Shown in pieces: positions 28,200 through 37,036 of a stretch of DNA of 64,000 bases. Numbering within the stretch: the stretch's first letter is position 1; the number at the start of each line of letters is the position of its first letter. Source of the DNA: Sphingopyxis sp. PAMC25046 (GTDB lineage Bacteria > Pseudomonadota > Alphaproteobacteria > Sphingomonadales > Sphingomonadaceae); contig NZ_CP039250.1 of NCBI RefSeq assembly GCF_004795895.1, forward strand, positions 2,852,001 to 2,916,000, written 5' to 3'. The position numbers and the translations under genes were made by a program. The notes beneath the pieces are model-generated. The model had not been told where the DNA came from. It did not search any database and saw nothing but the letters and a program-made list of their open reading frames with translations.

Positions 28200-29570
28200 A
28201 TGACAGTCAAAACGCTCCCCACCCAGCCGAAGGTCGGCATGGTTTCGCTCGGCTGCCCCAAGGCGCTCGTCGACAGCGAACGGATTCTGACCAAGCTCCG
28301 CGCCGACGGCTATGGCCTCTCGCCCGATTATGCGGGCGCCGACGTCGTGCTCGTCAACACCTGCGGCTTCCTCGACTCGGCAAAGGAAGAGAGCCTCGAG
28401 GCGATCGGCGAAGCGATGGCCGAGAATGGCCGCGTCATCGTCACCGGCTGCATGGGCAACGAGGCCGAGGTCATCCGCGCGCGTTTCCCCAAGGTGCTCG
28501 CGGTTACCGGCGCGCATCAATATGAGCAGGTCGTCGACGCCGTCCACGACGCCGCGCCGCCGACGCAGGGCCCCTTCATCGACCTCGTCCCTGAGGGCGG
28601 GCTGAAACTGACGCCCCGCCACTACAGCTATCTCAAGATTTCCGAAGGCTGCAACCACAGCTGCTCGTTCTGCATCATTCCCGACCTGCGCGGAAAGCTC
28701 GTCAGCCGCCGCATCGACGCGGTTCTGCGCGAGGCCGAAAAGCTCGTCGCCGCGGGGACGAAGGAACTGCTGGTGATAAGCCAGGACACCTCGGCATATG
28801 GCGTCGACATCCGCCACGACCCGCGCCAATGGCGCGGCCGCGAAGTGCGCGCGCACATGACCGACCTCGCGCGCGAACTCGGCCAATTGAAGACCAGCGA
28901 AGGCCGCGCCCCGTGGGTGCGCCTCCATTATGTCTATCCCTATCCGCACGTCGACGCGGTGATCCCGCTGATGGCCGAAGGGCTGCTGACGCCTTACCTC
29001 GACATCCCCTTCCAGCATGCGAGCCCGAGCGTCCTCAAGCGCATGAAGCGCCCCGCGAACGAAGCGAAGGTGCTCGAACGGCTGAAGGCGTGGCGGGACA
29101 TTGCGCCCGACATCTCGATCCGCTCGAGCTTCGTCGTCGGCTTCCCGGGCGAAACCGAGGAGGATTTCCAATATCTCCTCGACTGGCTCGACGAAGCCCA
29201 GCTCGACCGCGTCGGCGCCTTTCGCTTCGAACCCGTCGCCGGCGCGCAGGCGAATGCGCTCGACGATCCGGTGCCCGAAGAGGTCAAGGAAGAACGCTAC
29301 CGGCGCATCATGGCGAAAACCGCGGCAATCAGCGCCGCGAAGCTCGAAGCCAAGATTGGCCGCACGCTGCCCGTGATCATCGACGAAGTCGGCGAAGCGG
29401 ATGACGACGGCAGCATCGGCGCCACCGGCAGGTCACAGGCCGACGCGCCCGAGATCGACGGCCACGTCTACCTCCGCGACGTCGCGGCGACGCTGAAAGC
29501 AGGCGATCTCGTCGACGTCGAGATCGAGGACGCCGACGAGCATGATCTGTTCGGGGTCGTGACGAACTGA
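28200..29570 (+). CDS. rimO: Ribosomal protein S12 methylthiotransferase RimO
   Basis: Radical SAM enzyme that adds a methylthio group to Asp of ribosomal protein S12. The 456-residue protein has the N-terminal MTTase domain with three cluster Cys ([33 protein letters not shown]), the radical SAM motif CNHSCSFC, and a C-terminal TRAM domain ending [17 protein letters not shown]. The [12 protein letters not shown] form distinguishes it from MiaB. It is a single-gene unit divergent from DUF423. Confidence 0.95.
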   Translation: MTVKTLPTQPKVGMVSLGCPKALVDSERILTKLRADGYGLSPDYAGADVVLVNTCGFLDSAKEESLEAIGEAMAENGRVIVTGCMGNEAEVIRARFPKVLAVTGAHQYEQVVDAVHDAAPPTQGPFIDLVPEGGLKLTPRHYSYLKISEGCNHSCSFCIIPDLRGKLVSRRIDAVLREAEKLVAAGTKELLVISQDTSAYGVDIRHDPRQWRGREVRAHMTDLARELGQLKTSEGRAPWVRLHYVYPYPHVDAVIPLMAEGLLTPYLDIPFQHASPSVLKRMKRPANEAKVLERLKAWRDIAPDISIRSSFVVGFPGETEEDFQYLLDWLDEAQLDRVGAFRFEPVAGAQANALDDPVPEEVKEERYRRIMAKTAAISAAKLEAKIGRTLPVIIDEVGEADDDGSIGATGRSQADAPEIDGHVYLRDVAATLKAGDLVDVEIEDADEHDLFGVVTN

Positions 29571-29581
29571 CGCATCCGATG

Positions 29582-29606
29582 GGAACGGCTTTACCATTTC
29601 GATGTT
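29582..29606 (+). promoter_or_regulatory. Candidate EcfG-type (general stress) promoter
   Basis: GGAAC (29582-29586), a 16-bp spacer and TGTT (29603-29606) match the alphaproteobacterial EcfG pattern GGAAC-N16/17-CGTT except at one -10 base. It lies 29 bases before the DUF4403 start. Confidence 0.45.
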
Positions 29607-29634
29607 ATCCCAAGACATCGAACAGGGGCCGTTC

Positions 29635-31107
29635 ATGCGTATATCGACGCTTGCCGCACTGATCTTGCTCGGATCGCTTACCGCCTGCGACCGCAAAACC
29701 GCCGTCGAACCGCCGCCACATGCGACCGACATGGCGCCCTCCCCCAAGCAGACATCGCTGATCGCGGTGCCGATCCACGCCAGCACCGCCTCGCTCAAGC
29801 AGACGCTCGAACGCACGGTGCCGAAAACGCTGTGGACGATCAACAAGCGCGAGCGCGCATGCGTCAAGCCGCAGCGCGTCAAGCTCTTCAAAAAGAAGGT
29901 CAAGGTCACGCCGCCGATCGCCTGCACTATCGTCGGACAGGTGACGCGCGGGCCGCTGCGGCTGCGCGGCGAAGGCAAAGAAATTGTGGTCGACGTGCCG
30001 CTGAATGCCCGGATCGCCGCCCGCGACGTCGGCGGGGTGCTGAAAGGCGAGACCGCGACCGGCGCGGCGATGGCGCATGCACGCGTCCGCATCGACCTGA
30101 CCCCCGACTGGCGCACCCAGGGCAAGGCGCGCATCACCTATGGCTGGACCAAGGCGCCGGGGATCGATTTCCTTGGGCGTCGCATCACCTTCACCGATGA
30201 GGCCGACGCGAAGCTCAAACCCGTGGTGGCGAGCGTCGAGCGCGAGGTGAATCGCGAGGTCGCGAAAATCGATATCCGCAAACAGGCCGCCGACATCTGG
30301 CAGCAGGCCTTTACGTCGCTCGAACTCAACCGCGAAAACCCGCCGGTGTGGATGCGCATCACGCCGCAGCGCATTCTCTATGGTGGCTACCGGCTCGACG
30401 GGCAGCAGATCAACCTCAACCTCGGGCTCGAGGCGATTACCGAGACCTTTGTTTCGGGACGCCCCGCCGATCCCTCGCCCACGCCGCTCCCTCGCCTCGT
30501 GCGCGAAACGCCGAAACCGCATTTCGACGTGCGCGTGCCCGTGATCGCCGACTATGCGCAGTTGCGGCCGGTCGTCGACCGCGCGCTTGCCAAGCGCGCG
30601 GCGCGTCCCTTCGAGCTGCCGAAAGTCGGTCCGATGACGGTCAAATTCGGTAAGTCGACGATCTATGGGGCTCCCGGCGGACGCATCGCGGTCGGCGTCG
30701 ACGTCGACGCGAAACTGAAAGCGCGGACTGGCGCGCCGACACGCGGACGCATCTGGATGACAGCGATTCCTGTCAACGAGCCGGGTTCGGCCGAAGTCCG
30801 CTTCACCGGCCTCGTGATCAACGGCGATACCGACGGTGTCGGCGGCGACCTGCTCATCCTGCTCGGCCGCAGCCCTGAATTCGCCCCGCTGATCGCCGCG
30901 GCGCTGACGCAGAACTTCACCCACGACCTGGAAGAGTTGCAGGGCAAGATCAAACGCGCGGTCGACCGGCGGCGCGAGGGCGCCTTCGTCATCCGCACAC
31001 GCATCGACCGCTTCGAAACCGGCGCGATCAAGGCCTATGGCGACGGCCTCTATCTGCCGGTGCGGATGGTCGGCGGGGCGAGCGTCGATTATCGACCCGC
31101 GAAATGA
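29635..31107 (+). CDS. DUF4403 family lipoprotein
   Basis: A 490-residue exported protein. The N-terminus is a lipoprotein signal (MRISTLAALILLGSLTAC) with Cys18 as the lipid site. The rest matches DUF4403: repeated TULIP-like halves are suggested by the paired SLKQTLERTVPKTLW near residue 45 and QLRPVVDRALAKRAARPFEL in the second half, but this is my reading. The family function is unknown, with roles at the outer membrane likely. Its stop directly abuts the stop of the convergent pit gene with no base between. Confidence 0.8.
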   Translation: MRISTLAALILLGSLTACDRKTAVEPPPHATDMAPSPKQTSLIAVPIHASTASLKQTLERTVPKTLWTINKRERACVKPQRVKLFKKKVKVTPPIACTIVGQVTRGPLRLRGEGKEIVVDVPLNARIAARDVGGVLKGETATGAAMAHARVRIDLTPDWRTQGKARITYGWTKAPGIDFLGRRITFTDEADAKLKPVVASVEREVNREVAKIDIRKQAADIWQQAFTSLELNRENPPVWMRITPQRILYGGYRLDGQQINLNLGLEAITETFVSGRPADPSPTPLPRLVRETPKPHFDVRVPVIADYAQLRPVVDRALAKRAARPFELPKVGPMTVKFGKSTIYGAPGGRIAVGVDVDAKLKARTGAPTRGRIWMTAIPVNEPGSAEVRFTGLVINGDTDGVGGDLLILLGRSPEFAPLIAAALTQNFTHDLEELQGKIKRAVDRRREGAFVIRTRIDRFETGAIKAYGDGLYLPVRMVGGASVDYRPAK

Positions 31108-32121
31108 TCAGAAGAGGCGCGTAATCGCATAGAAGACCGCGGCGACGATCGCGCTTGCCGGGATGGTGATGAACCACGCCGCGACGACATTGCCCGCGAC
31201 GCCCCAGCGCACCGCACTCGCGCGGCGGGCGACACCGGCGCCGATGATGCTGCCGGTGATCGTGTGCGTTGTCGAAACCGGAATGCCCAGCAGGCTCGCG
31301 GTGAACACCATGATCGACCCCCCGGTCGAGGCGGCGAAACCCTGATGGTGCGACAGCTTGGTGATGCGGCCGCCCATCGTCTCGATGATCTTCCACCCGC
31401 CCGAGAGCGTGCCCAACGCGATCGCGATATAACAGGCGAAGGCGACCCAGTGCGGGACGTGAAACTCGCCCGACAGATAGCCTGTTGAATAGAGAAGCAC
31501 CGCGATGATCCCCATCGTCTTCTGCGCGTCGTTGAGTCCGTGGCTAAGCGAATAGGCGGCCGACGAGAAGAGATGGAGAGTACGGAACGTGCTCTCCGCG
31601 AACTTTGCGGTGGCGCGGCGGAGCGCCCAGCTGCTGATCAGCATCACCAGCATCGCGAGGAACATGCCGAGCATCGGCGACAGGAAGATCGCGATGACCG
31701 TCTTGTTGAGCCCGGTCCACTGGATGCCCTCGAACCCTGCATGGGCCACGCCCGCGCCGACGATGCCGCCGACGAGCGCATGACTCGACGACGAGGGAAT
31801 GCCCTTGAGCCAGGTCACGACATTCCAGAACATCGCGCCGACGAGCGCGCCGAACACGACCGCGGGGGTTACCAGATCCTTGTCGATCAGTCCGGCGCCG
31901 ATCGTCTCGGCGACCTTGTGCAGCGCCGGAAAGGCGAGGCTCAGGAAATAGGCGGCGAAGTTGAAGAAGGCGGCGAACAGCACCGCCTGCACCGGACGCA
32001 GCAAACGCGTCGCGACGACGGTCGCGATGCTGTTAGCGGCATCGTGCAGACCGTTCAGAAAGTCGAACGCCAGCGCGAGAACGATAAGGCCGGCGAGGAG
32101 CGGAAAAGCGAGTTCGTGCAT
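31108..32121 (-). CDS. pit: Inorganic phosphate transporter, Pit family
   Basis: Low-affinity phosphate/metal symporter of the inner membrane. The 337-residue protein has about ten helices and the two inverted signature segments, FLNGLHDAANSIATVVATRL near the N-terminus and LSHGLNDAQKTMGII in the second half. The HAL..GG segment (SSSHALVGGIVGAG) is also typical. It lies 15 bases downstream of a DUF47 fusion gene, and Pit-DUF47 pairs are standard. It should share the PHO-box-like promoter of that gene. Confidence 0.95.
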   Translation of the reverse strand: MHELAFPLLAGLIVLALAFDFLNGLHDAANSIATVVATRLLRPVQAVLFAAFFNFAAYFLSLAFPALHKVAETIGAGLIDKDLVTPAVVFGALVGAMFWNVVTWLKGIPSSSSHALVGGIVGAGVAHAGFEGIQWTGLNKTVIAIFLSPMLGMFLAMLVMLISSWALRRATAKFAESTFRTLHLFSSAAYSLSHGLNDAQKTMGIIAVLLYSTGYLSGEFHVPHWVAFACYIAIALGTLSGGWKIIETMGGRITKLSHHQGFAASTGGSIMVFTASLLGIPVSTTHTITGSIIGAGVARRASAVRWGVAGNVVAAWFITIPASAIVAAVFYAITRLF

Positions 32122-32136
32122 GAAGAACGCCCCCGC

Positions 32137-33261
32137 TTATGCGTGGTCGATGACCAGGCCGTCGATTTCGTTCGCGACATCCTCGAAACTGTCGGTGACG
32201 CGTTCGAGATGGCGGAAGAGTTCGCGCGCGATCAGGAAGCGCGTTGGATTCGCCTCGCCATGTTCGCGGAACAAACGCTTGAGCCCCGCGGCGTGGATTT
32301 CGTCGGCATGGCCCTCCATCCGCACCAGCCGTTCGGTGAGTTCGTGGAGCCGCGCGCCGTTGGCGCCGATGTTGCGGAGCAGCGGCAGCGCCTCGGCGGT
32401 CAGGCGCGCTGCATCGACGATGATGCCCGCGATGTCGCGCATCTCGGGCTCGAACTCTGTGACGTCGTAGAGGTCGACCGCGCCCGCGGTCTTCTGCATC
32501 TCGTCGATCGCATCGTCCATCGAGGCGATGAGGTCGGTGATCGCACTGCGGTCGAACGGGGTCAGGAAGGTGCGACGGACGGTCTGAAGCACTTCGCGCG
32601 TAATCGCGTCGGCATCATGCTCGCGCTCGATGATTTCCTGGACATGGTCGGCCATGCCCTCGCCGCCCTGCAACATCCGCGACAGCGCGTTCGCCCCCGC
32701 GACGAGCGTCGCCGCGTGGCCTTCGAACAATTCGAAGAAATTTCCCTGTCGCGGCAGCAAACGCTGAAACCATGCGAACATGCGGCTTACCCCTGTCTTG
32801 TCACTTATGTTCTGAACCACGTCGCGTGGCTGCGCGACGGCACGGAACCCGCTGTCGCCGAACGACCGGATCAGCGCCTGCAGATCGGGTTCGTCAACCG
32901 CCGACGCCGCATCGCTGAACGAGAACCATTTGCGATCGCGTTCGTCCATTTCCTTCCAGTCGGCCAGTTCATTGGTCACGGCGAGCGGAAAGACTTCGAC
33001 ATTGTACATGATCGACGCGCCGTTCGCGCGGCGCTTGCGATATTCATAGCTGCCGATCGGCGTCGGGCAGACCGCGCCGATGACGCCCGCCTCTTCCTCA
33101 GCCTCGATCGCCGCGGCGGCGTGGCGCGTCATCCCGTTGAGCGGATTGCCTTTCGGCACCACCCAGCGTTTCGTTTCCCGCGACGTGATCAGCAGGATTT
33201 CGGTCGGGCCGTCCTGCGCGGGACCACCGAATCGATAGGGAAGAACCGCGATCTGACGCAT
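32137..33261 (-). CDS. NUDIX hydrolase fused to DUF47 (PhoU-like Pit accessory) protein
   Basis: One open frame of 374 residues holds two domains. Residues about 1-135 are a NUDIX hydrolase of the diphosphoinositol/diadenosine polyphosphate phosphohydrolase look; the box reads KGNPLNGMTRHAAAAIEAEE then EAGV, with the metal Glu set IEAEEEAGV kept. Residues 161-374 (MFAWFQRLLPRQGNFFELFE onward) are a complete DUF47 protein, normally a separate 215-residue partner of Pit. A linker of about 25 residues joins them. An internal ATG at 32781 has AGGGG eight bases upstream, so free DUF47 could also be made. It is followed by pit 15 bases on. Confidence 0.85.
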   Translation of the reverse strand: MRQIAVLPYRFGGPAQDGPTEILLITSRETKRWVVPKGNPLNGMTRHAAAAIEAEEEAGVIGAVCPTPIGSYEYRKRRANGASIMYNVEVFPLAVTNELADWKEMDERDRKWFSFSDAASAVDEPDLQALIRSFGDSGFRAVAQPRDVVQNISDKTGVSRMFAWFQRLLPRQGNFFELFEGHAATLVAGANALSRMLQGGEGMADHVQEIIEREHDADAITREVLQTVRRTFLTPFDRSAITDLIASMDDAIDEMQKTAGAVDLYDVTEFEPEMRDIAGIIVDAARLTAEALPLLRNIGANGARLHELTERLVRMEGHADEIHAAGLKRLFREHGEANPTRFLIARELFRHLERVTDSFEDVANEIDGLVIDHA

Positions 33262-33296
33262 TTAGATCAATCCTTTCCTACAGTTGATACGGCGCG

Positions 33297-33347
33297 ATGC
33301 CAAAATGATGACAATTGGGTTTCGCCCCTATGACAATAATGTGACAG
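33297..33347 (-). promoter_or_regulatory. Two tandem PHO-box-like sites
   Basis: On the minus strand, CTGTCACATTATTGTCAT (33347-33330) and TTGTCATCATTTTGGCAT (33314-33297) each fit the PhoB site: 7-bp direct repeat, 4-bp AT-rich spacer, 7-bp repeat. They are 33 bp apart, three helical turns. They precede the NUDIX-DUF47-pit unit; TATCAA at about 33289-33284 could be the -10. The ribosome site AAAGGA follows. Confidence 0.7.
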
Positions 33348-33453
33348 CCACAAGGGACGGAGCCTCCCAAGTCCCTACTTTCAGGGCTGTCAATTCGATT
33401 GCAAAATGCAACGCTGTGCGTAAGCTACCTCCCAAAGACAAACGGGAGACGAG

Positions 33454-34995
33454 ATGATGGCAGGCACGGCGACGATGGAACGCCCCCTAGGCGCGAAGGC
33501 TGCACCGATCGATCAGGACGTATTGATCGTCGGTGCCGGCATTTCGGGCATTGGCATGGCCGTGCATCTTCAGATGAATTGCCCCGATCGCAGCTTCGCG
33601 CTCGTCGAACGCCGCGAACAGCTTGGCGGCACATGGGATCTCTTCCGCTATCCGGGCATCCGTTCGGACAGCGACATGCACACTCTCGGCTTCATCTTCG
33701 AACCGTGGAAGCATGAAAAATCGATCGCCGACGGCCCGGCGATCCTCGAATATCTAAACCGCATCGTAGACGAGCGCCATATCCGCGAACGCATCCGCTT
33801 CGACCGCAAGGTGATCGGCGCCGATTGGGACAGCGCCGGCGCGCGCTGGACGGTGACGATGGAGGACAGCGAAGGCAGGACCTCGACGACGACCGCGCGC
33901 TGGCTTTATCTCGGGTCGGGCTATTACGACTATGACGAGCCTTTCGACGCGCAGTTCGCGGGGCGCGAGGATTTCCAGGGCCAGATCATCCACCCGCAAT
34001 TCTGGCCGAAAGATCTCGACTATCAAGGCAAGAAGGTCGTCGTGATCGGGTCGGGGGCGACCGCGGTGACGATCGTCCCTTCGATGAAGGGGGCGGCGCA
34101 CGTCACGATGCTCCAGCGCACGCCGACCTGGTATTTCATCCGCCCGGCCAAGGACGGCTTCGCCAACTTCCTGCGCAAAATTTTGCCCGAAAAGCTTGCT
34201 TACAAGATCACGCGCTTCAAGAATGTCCGGCTGCAGGACATCGCGTTTCGCCGCGCCCGCGAGAAGCCCGAGAAGGTCAAGGAGTTCCTGACCAAGAAGC
34301 TGAAGGCGAGCCTTGGCGATCATTATGACGCGCAAGCCTTCACCCCGCCTTACAACCCGTGGGAACAGCGGCTCTGCCTTGTCCCCGACGCCGATTTCTT
34401 CGAAGCGATGAAAGCGGGCCAGGCATCGGTCGTGACCGATCATATCGAGAAGTTCGACGCCTCGGGCATCCAGTTAAAGTCGGGCAAGCATCTCGACGCC
34501 GATATCATCATCACCGCGACGGGCCTGAAGCTCACGGTCGCGGGCAAGATTCCGGTGCGCGTCGACGGCGAGCCGGTCGATTGGCACGATCATTTCTATT
34601 ACAAGGCGTGCATGTTCTCGAACGTCCCGAACTTCTCGGCGGTGTTCGGATATCTCAACGCGAGCTGGACGTTGCGCGCCGACATCGTATCCGAATATGT
34701 CTGCCGCGTGCTCAACCATATGCGCGATACGGGGACGACTGTTGCGACCCCCGCGCTCGCCGATCCGGCCGGCCTCGAAGAGGAAAATGTCTTCGACTTC
34801 TCGTCGGGCTATATCCAGCGGTCGCTACACATCATGCCTAAGAGCACGGCGTCGCTGCCGTGGCGCCTCAGCCAGAATTATGTGCAGGACCGCGTCGACA
34901 TGCGCACCGGCGCGATTGCTGACGGCGTGCTGACCTTCAGCAACGCGAAGGCCGCGGTGACGGCAGCCCCCGCGGAGCTCGAAGCCGCCGAATAA
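33454..34995 (+). CDS. Flavin-containing (Baeyer-Villiger type) monooxygenase
   Basis: NADPH- and FAD-dependent monooxygenase of 513 residues. The FAD loop is GAGISGIG (residues about 27-34), the Baeyer-Villiger fingerprint FQGQIIHPQFWP is near residue 180, and the second Rossmann loop GSGATAV follows near 205. RYPGIRSDSDMHTLGF is typical of class B monooxygenases. The natural substrate, probably a ketone or a lipophilic sulfide, cannot be read. GGGAGA lies just before the ATG. It is a single gene divergent from the phosphate operon; the shared 192-bp region holds the PHO-box-like sites, so phosphate control of this gene also cannot be excluded. Confidence 0.88.
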   Translation: MMAGTATMERPLGAKAAPIDQDVLIVGAGISGIGMAVHLQMNCPDRSFALVERREQLGGTWDLFRYPGIRSDSDMHTLGFIFEPWKHEKSIADGPAILEYLNRIVDERHIRERIRFDRKVIGADWDSAGARWTVTMEDSEGRTSTTTARWLYLGSGYYDYDEPFDAQFAGREDFQGQIIHPQFWPKDLDYQGKKVVVIGSGATAVTIVPSMKGAAHVTMLQRTPTWYFIRPAKDGFANFLRKILPEKLAYKITRFKNVRLQDIAFRRAREKPEKVKEFLTKKLKASLGDHYDAQAFTPPYNPWEQRLCLVPDADFFEAMKAGQASVVTDHIEKFDASGIQLKSGKHLDADIIITATGLKLTVAGKIPVRVDGEPVDWHDHFYYKACMFSNVPNFSAVFGYLNASWTLRADIVSEYVCRVLNHMRDTGTTVATPALADPAGLEEENVFDFSSGYIQRSLHIMPKSTASLPWRLSQNYVQDRVDMRTGAIADGVLTFSNAKAAVTAAPAELEAAE

Positions 34996-34998
34996 TCG

Positions 34999-35181
34999 CT
35001 AGTCAGCGTGCTCGGGCTTGCCTTTGGTCGTGCCCTTGGCGAAATCCTCGAGCTGCTTTTCGGTCATGCTGTCGACCATCTTTTTCGACGCGCCCTTGAG
35101 TTTTGACTTGGGCGTGTCGCCGCGCTTGGCGCTCAATGCGGCGCCTGCGGCTTTCTGCTGGGCTTTCGATTTGGCTGGCAT
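34999..35181 (-). CDS. DUF3008 family small basic protein
   Basis: A 60-residue Lys/Ala-rich protein of the DUF3008 family, starting MPAKSKAQQKAAGAALSAKR. It has no hydrophobic segment and is probably disordered and possibly nucleic-acid binding. The start at 35181 gives the family N-terminus. It lies 23 bases downstream of the SDR gene, so it is likely at the end of the same transcript. Genes of this kind are often general-stress genes in alphaproteobacteria. Confidence 0.8.
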   Translation of the reverse strand: MPAKSKAQQKAAGAALSAKRGDTPKSKLKGASKKMVDSMTEKQLEDFAKGTTKGKPEHAD

Positions 35182-35204
35182 GGCGTTTCTCCTTTGCCGC
35201 CCCA

Positions 35205-36140
35205 CTAGCCATTAACGATTGTGCCGCCGTTGGGATGCAGCACCTGACCCGACATATAGCTGCTGTCGTCGCAGGCGAGGAACAGGAAGCAAGGCGCGAC
35301 CTCATTGGGCTCGCCCGGCCGTTTCATCGGCGTGTTTTCGCCGAAGGTGGCTACTTTCTCGGCAGGAGCGCCGCCGCGCGGGTTGAGCGGGGTCCAGATC
35401 GGGCCGGGCGCAACGCCGTTCACGCGAATGCCCTTTTCGATCAGATTTTCGCTCAAGGAACGGGTGAAGGCGGTGATAGCGCCCTTGGTGGCGCTGTAGT
35501 CGAGCAGACCCTTCGAGCCCTGATACATCGTCACGCTGGTGCAATTGACGATCGTCGCGCCTTTCCTAAGGTGCGGTAGCGCTGCCTGCACCAGATAGAA
35601 CATGCCGAAGATATTGGTCGCGAAGGTCTGTTGCAGCTGATCCTCGCTGATGTCGCGGATATCCGCCGCCGGATGCTGCTCTCCAGCGTTGTTGACGAGG
35701 ATGTCGAGACGACCGAGCTTCTCGACCGTCTGCGCGACGATCCTTTCGCCGGCCTTCGGCTTGCCGACATCGGCCTTGATCGCGATCGCGCGGCGCCCTT
35801 CGGCCTCGACGATCGCGGCGGTTTCGACGGCATCGGCCCGGTTCTTGAGATAGACGACCGCGACGTCGGCGCCCTCGCGCGCGAACAGCGCGCATACCGC
35901 ACGGCCGATGCCGCTGTCGCCGCCGGTCACAATCGCCACCTTGCCGTCGAGCCGGCCCGATCCCGGATAGCGCGGCTGCCATTTCGGCGCGCGATCGAGG
36001 TCGGCTTCACGGTCGGACGGCGGCTTGGCGATCGTCTTACCGCTGCCCACGTCGCGGCGCAGCTTCGCCGCCGCGCTTCGCTTGCCCTTCTTTTCCTTCG
36101 CGCTTTCGCCGACTTTGCCGGCTTTGGGCTGCTTCGCCAT
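35205..36140 (-). CDS. SDR family oxidoreductase (YhdG/YghA-like)
   Basis: A 311-residue short-chain dehydrogenase with an extra N-terminal stretch of about 65 basic and Pro-rich residues before the fold. The cofactor motif is TGGDSGIG (residues about 72-79), then NNAGEQHP, the catalytic Tyr-Lys in YSATKGA, and the C-terminal SGQVLHPNGG. This extended type (GsiB/YhdG group) is commonly induced by general stress. It lies 13 bases after the DUF3298-like gene and before DUF3008, on one strand. Confidence 0.88.
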   Translation of the reverse strand: MAKQPKAGKVGESAKEKKGKRSAAAKLRRDVGSGKTIAKPPSDREADLDRAPKWQPRYPGSGRLDGKVAIVTGGDSGIGRAVCALFAREGADVAVVYLKNRADAVETAAIVEAEGRRAIAIKADVGKPKAGERIVAQTVEKLGRLDILVNNAGEQHPAADIRDISEDQLQQTFATNIFGMFYLVQAALPHLRKGATIVNCTSVTMYQGSKGLLDYSATKGAITAFTRSLSENLIEKGIRVNGVAPGPIWTPLNPRGGAPAEKVATFGENTPMKRPGEPNEVAPCFLFLACDDSSYMSGQVLHPNGGTIVNG

Positions 36141-36153
36141 GGCTTGTCCTTAT

Positions 36154-36981
36154 TCAGTTGATGGGGAGAAAGTCGCGCGCGAACTCGTCTTTCCCGACCT
36201 TGACGAGCGCGCCCGTCATCGGGACGTTGATCTTGTAGCTCCCCTCGGCATAGGCACCGATCTCATAAGGCGCGATCGCGATCGTGAGGCGGTCGAGATA
36301 GCGCCCGTCCGACGAGCCGAGCCACACCGTCTGCGCCGACGCCGGCGGGCATTCGGCAAAAACGCTGTCGGGCGCTTCCTCGATGCCCTTTGCCGCCTTG
36401 GCGCGCTTGATCCCGGCGCAGAAGGAGCCGCGGATCGCGGCGTCGAATGCCGCGCTGCTCTCGAACAGGTCGACCGGCTTCATCCGCTTGCGCCGGTTAC
36501 GGTCCCAGATCAGCGTATCGAAGGTCTGCATGCCGTGTGCGCCGCCGGCATAGGTTTCGATCTCCGCCGACAGGCTCAGAAAGCGCGGGGTGCTGGTGAC
36601 GCGCTGCCAAGTCTGAAGGTGGCTATGCTTGCGATAAGGGAAGCCTTCCTTTTCCGCCGCATCCTTGTCGCGCCGCGCCGCCGCGATCAGCGCCTCGCGT
36701 TTCGTCGCCCGGTCCTCGTCGAGCATTTTCGCCAGTTCGGGAATCCGCGCGGCGTCGGCGGGATAGGCGTATGCGAATTCGATGAGGTCCGTATTTTCGC
36801 TGACGTTCGACGCTCCCGCGCCCTTCGCCACTTCATCCGCGGCGGCGTCCGGCGGCGCGCCGGGCACCGATGCAGCCGCAACTTTTTCGGCTTTCGTCGG
36901 CTCGTCTTCGGAACAGCCCGCCAGCAACAGCGCGCCGGCAAGGATTGGGATGGCGTTTCGCCAATGTAGGTCGATGATCAT
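36154..36981 (-). CDS. DUF4163/DUF3298-like lipoprotein
   Basis: A 275-residue envelope lipoprotein. The signal ends at LLLAGC (Cys about residue 21). The mature part shows a first beta domain (YAYPADAARIP to LSLSAEIETYAGGAHGMQTF) and a DUF3298-like C-terminal domain (LTIAIAPYEIGAYAEG). RsiV-type anti-sigma extracellular regions use this pair of domains, but no transmembrane or anti-sigma segment is present here. The start at 36981 gives the signal peptide directly. It heads a leftward unit with the SDR and DUF3008 genes and is divergent from the M17 peptidase. Confidence 0.8.
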   Translation of the reverse strand: MIIDLHWRNAIPILAGALLLAGCSEDEPTKAEKVAAASVPGAPPDAAADEVAKGAGASNVSENTDLIEFAYAYPADAARIPELAKMLDEDRATKREALIAAARRDKDAAEKEGFPYRKHSHLQTWQRVTSTPRFLSLSAEIETYAGGAHGMQTFDTLIWDRNRRKRMKPVDLFESSAAFDAAIRGSFCAGIKRAKAAKGIEEAPDSVFAECPPASAQTVWLGSSDGRYLDRLTIAIAPYEIGAYAEGSYKINVPMTGALVKVGKDEFARDFLPIN

Positions 36982-37036
36982 GCTGGCATAACGCCGGGAA
37001 TCGACAAAATATCCACGGCGGCCTAGCACGGCCCGT

